Origin: Alphaproteobacteria bacterium
GTDB lineage: Bacteria > Pseudomonadota > Alphaproteobacteria > Micropepsales > Micropepsaceae
Reading direction: 5' to 3'
Length of the DNA: 6,749 nt
NCBI GenBank assembly: GCA_026400305.1
Contig: JAPLPI010000304.1
Coordinates: 1 to 6,749, forward strand
The position numbers were made by a program, and so were the translations under genes. Shown piece by piece: positions 6,511 through 6,749 of this stretch. The notes below the pieces were generated by a model that saw only the letters and a list, made by a program, of their open reading frames with translations, was not told the origin of the DNA and ran no database searches. The number at the start of each line of letters is the position of its first letter. The stretch's first letter is position 1.

Positions 6511-6749
6511 GCAAGGGCCAGGGAGCTGCCCGTATTCCATTGGTAAGCGGATACGACCATTTCCTAGCCGGTCCCATCTAGCTGAATAGACGCATAGTTG
6601 AACGTCCGCTTTTGGCGCAAAGCGGACATTTGGCTGACTGGCGGCGAATGACTGCTTTGGAGAAAAGCGGACATTCTGGCTGCGCTCAAAGTGTCCAGGC
6701 TGCCGTTCCCACCAGATCGACCCGAATGTCATTCAAGGCGGGGATCGCG
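6511..6749. other. Non-coding tail downstream of the operon
   Basis: No convincing gene was found on either strand. The first 90 bases after the operon's stop have no strong stem plus T-run terminator. The double-palindrome repeat occupies 6601-6675. The last 70 bases show only a small GAATG-T-CATTC palindrome at 6724-6734, which may be chance or a decayed repeat arm. Confidence 0.6.
6601..6675. repeat. Double-palindrome intergenic repeat, copy B
   Basis: The first palindrome (6601-6630) has 12-base arms with a single mismatch around a TGGCGC loop. The second (6647-6675) ends in AAAGCGGACATT, with left arm AATGACTGCTTT mismatched at two positions, one of them a possible G-T wobble. The 16-base spacer equals that of copy A at 2531-2606, and the two copies have the same orientation. 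It begins 90 bases after the stop of the YcnI-PCu(A)C gene. If transcribed, it would form two hairpins at the operon's 3' end. Neither is followed by a T run, so a role in mRNA stability is as likely as termination, and it may simply be a dispersed element. Confidence 0.88.

Noticed and set aside
6148..6732. Open minus-strand frame of 194 codons
   Set aside because: Its N-terminal part is translated repeat sequence (NVRFSPK...NVRFAPKAD) and the rest is antisense to the YcnI-PCu(A)C gene.

Overview
The window looks like chromosomal DNA of a GC-rich alphaproteobacterium. The best guess is a sphingomonad or a relative: the long TonB-dependent receptors, the alphaproteobacterial form of the YcnI domain and the short GTCCGCTTTTGGCGC-type intergenic palindromes all fit, but no marker gene fixes the genus. 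Five protein genes are supported. No RNA gene, insertion sequence, CRISPR array or phage gene was seen.

Layout. On the minus strand, 2434 to 53 encodes a complete 793-residue TonB-dependent outer-membrane receptor. A divergent intergenic region of about 300 bases follows. It holds a leader hairpin and a 76-base double-palindrome repeat. On the plus strand, four genes then run in one direction from about 2740 to 6510: a small secreted or membrane-anchored DUF2946-like protein; a second, cysteine-free 762-residue TonB-dependent receptor; a 71-residue protein resembling the C-terminal domain of RNA polymerase alpha; and a 281-residue secreted protein fusing a YcnI (DUF1775) domain to a PCu(A)C domain. 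The last three are tightly packed (11-base overlap, then a 1-base gap), which indicates one transcript with translational coupling. Positions 6511 to 6749 hold no convincing gene but contain a second copy of the double-palindrome repeat. A single palindrome of the same family sits at 1-28, just past the first receptor's stop codon.

How the genes may work together. The only strong functional clue is the last gene, whose two domains are both periplasmic copper-binding families. Its coupling to an outer-membrane receptor and a DUF2946-like protein suggests that the plus-strand operon handles copper: import across the outer membrane and periplasmic delivery, perhaps to cuproenzymes such as cytochrome oxidase. 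That assignment is inference. The divergent receptor may share the regulation or have an unrelated substrate. The least expected parts are the stand-alone alpha-CTD-like protein inside the operon and the repeat family placed at the edges of the locus and in its divergent regulatory region.
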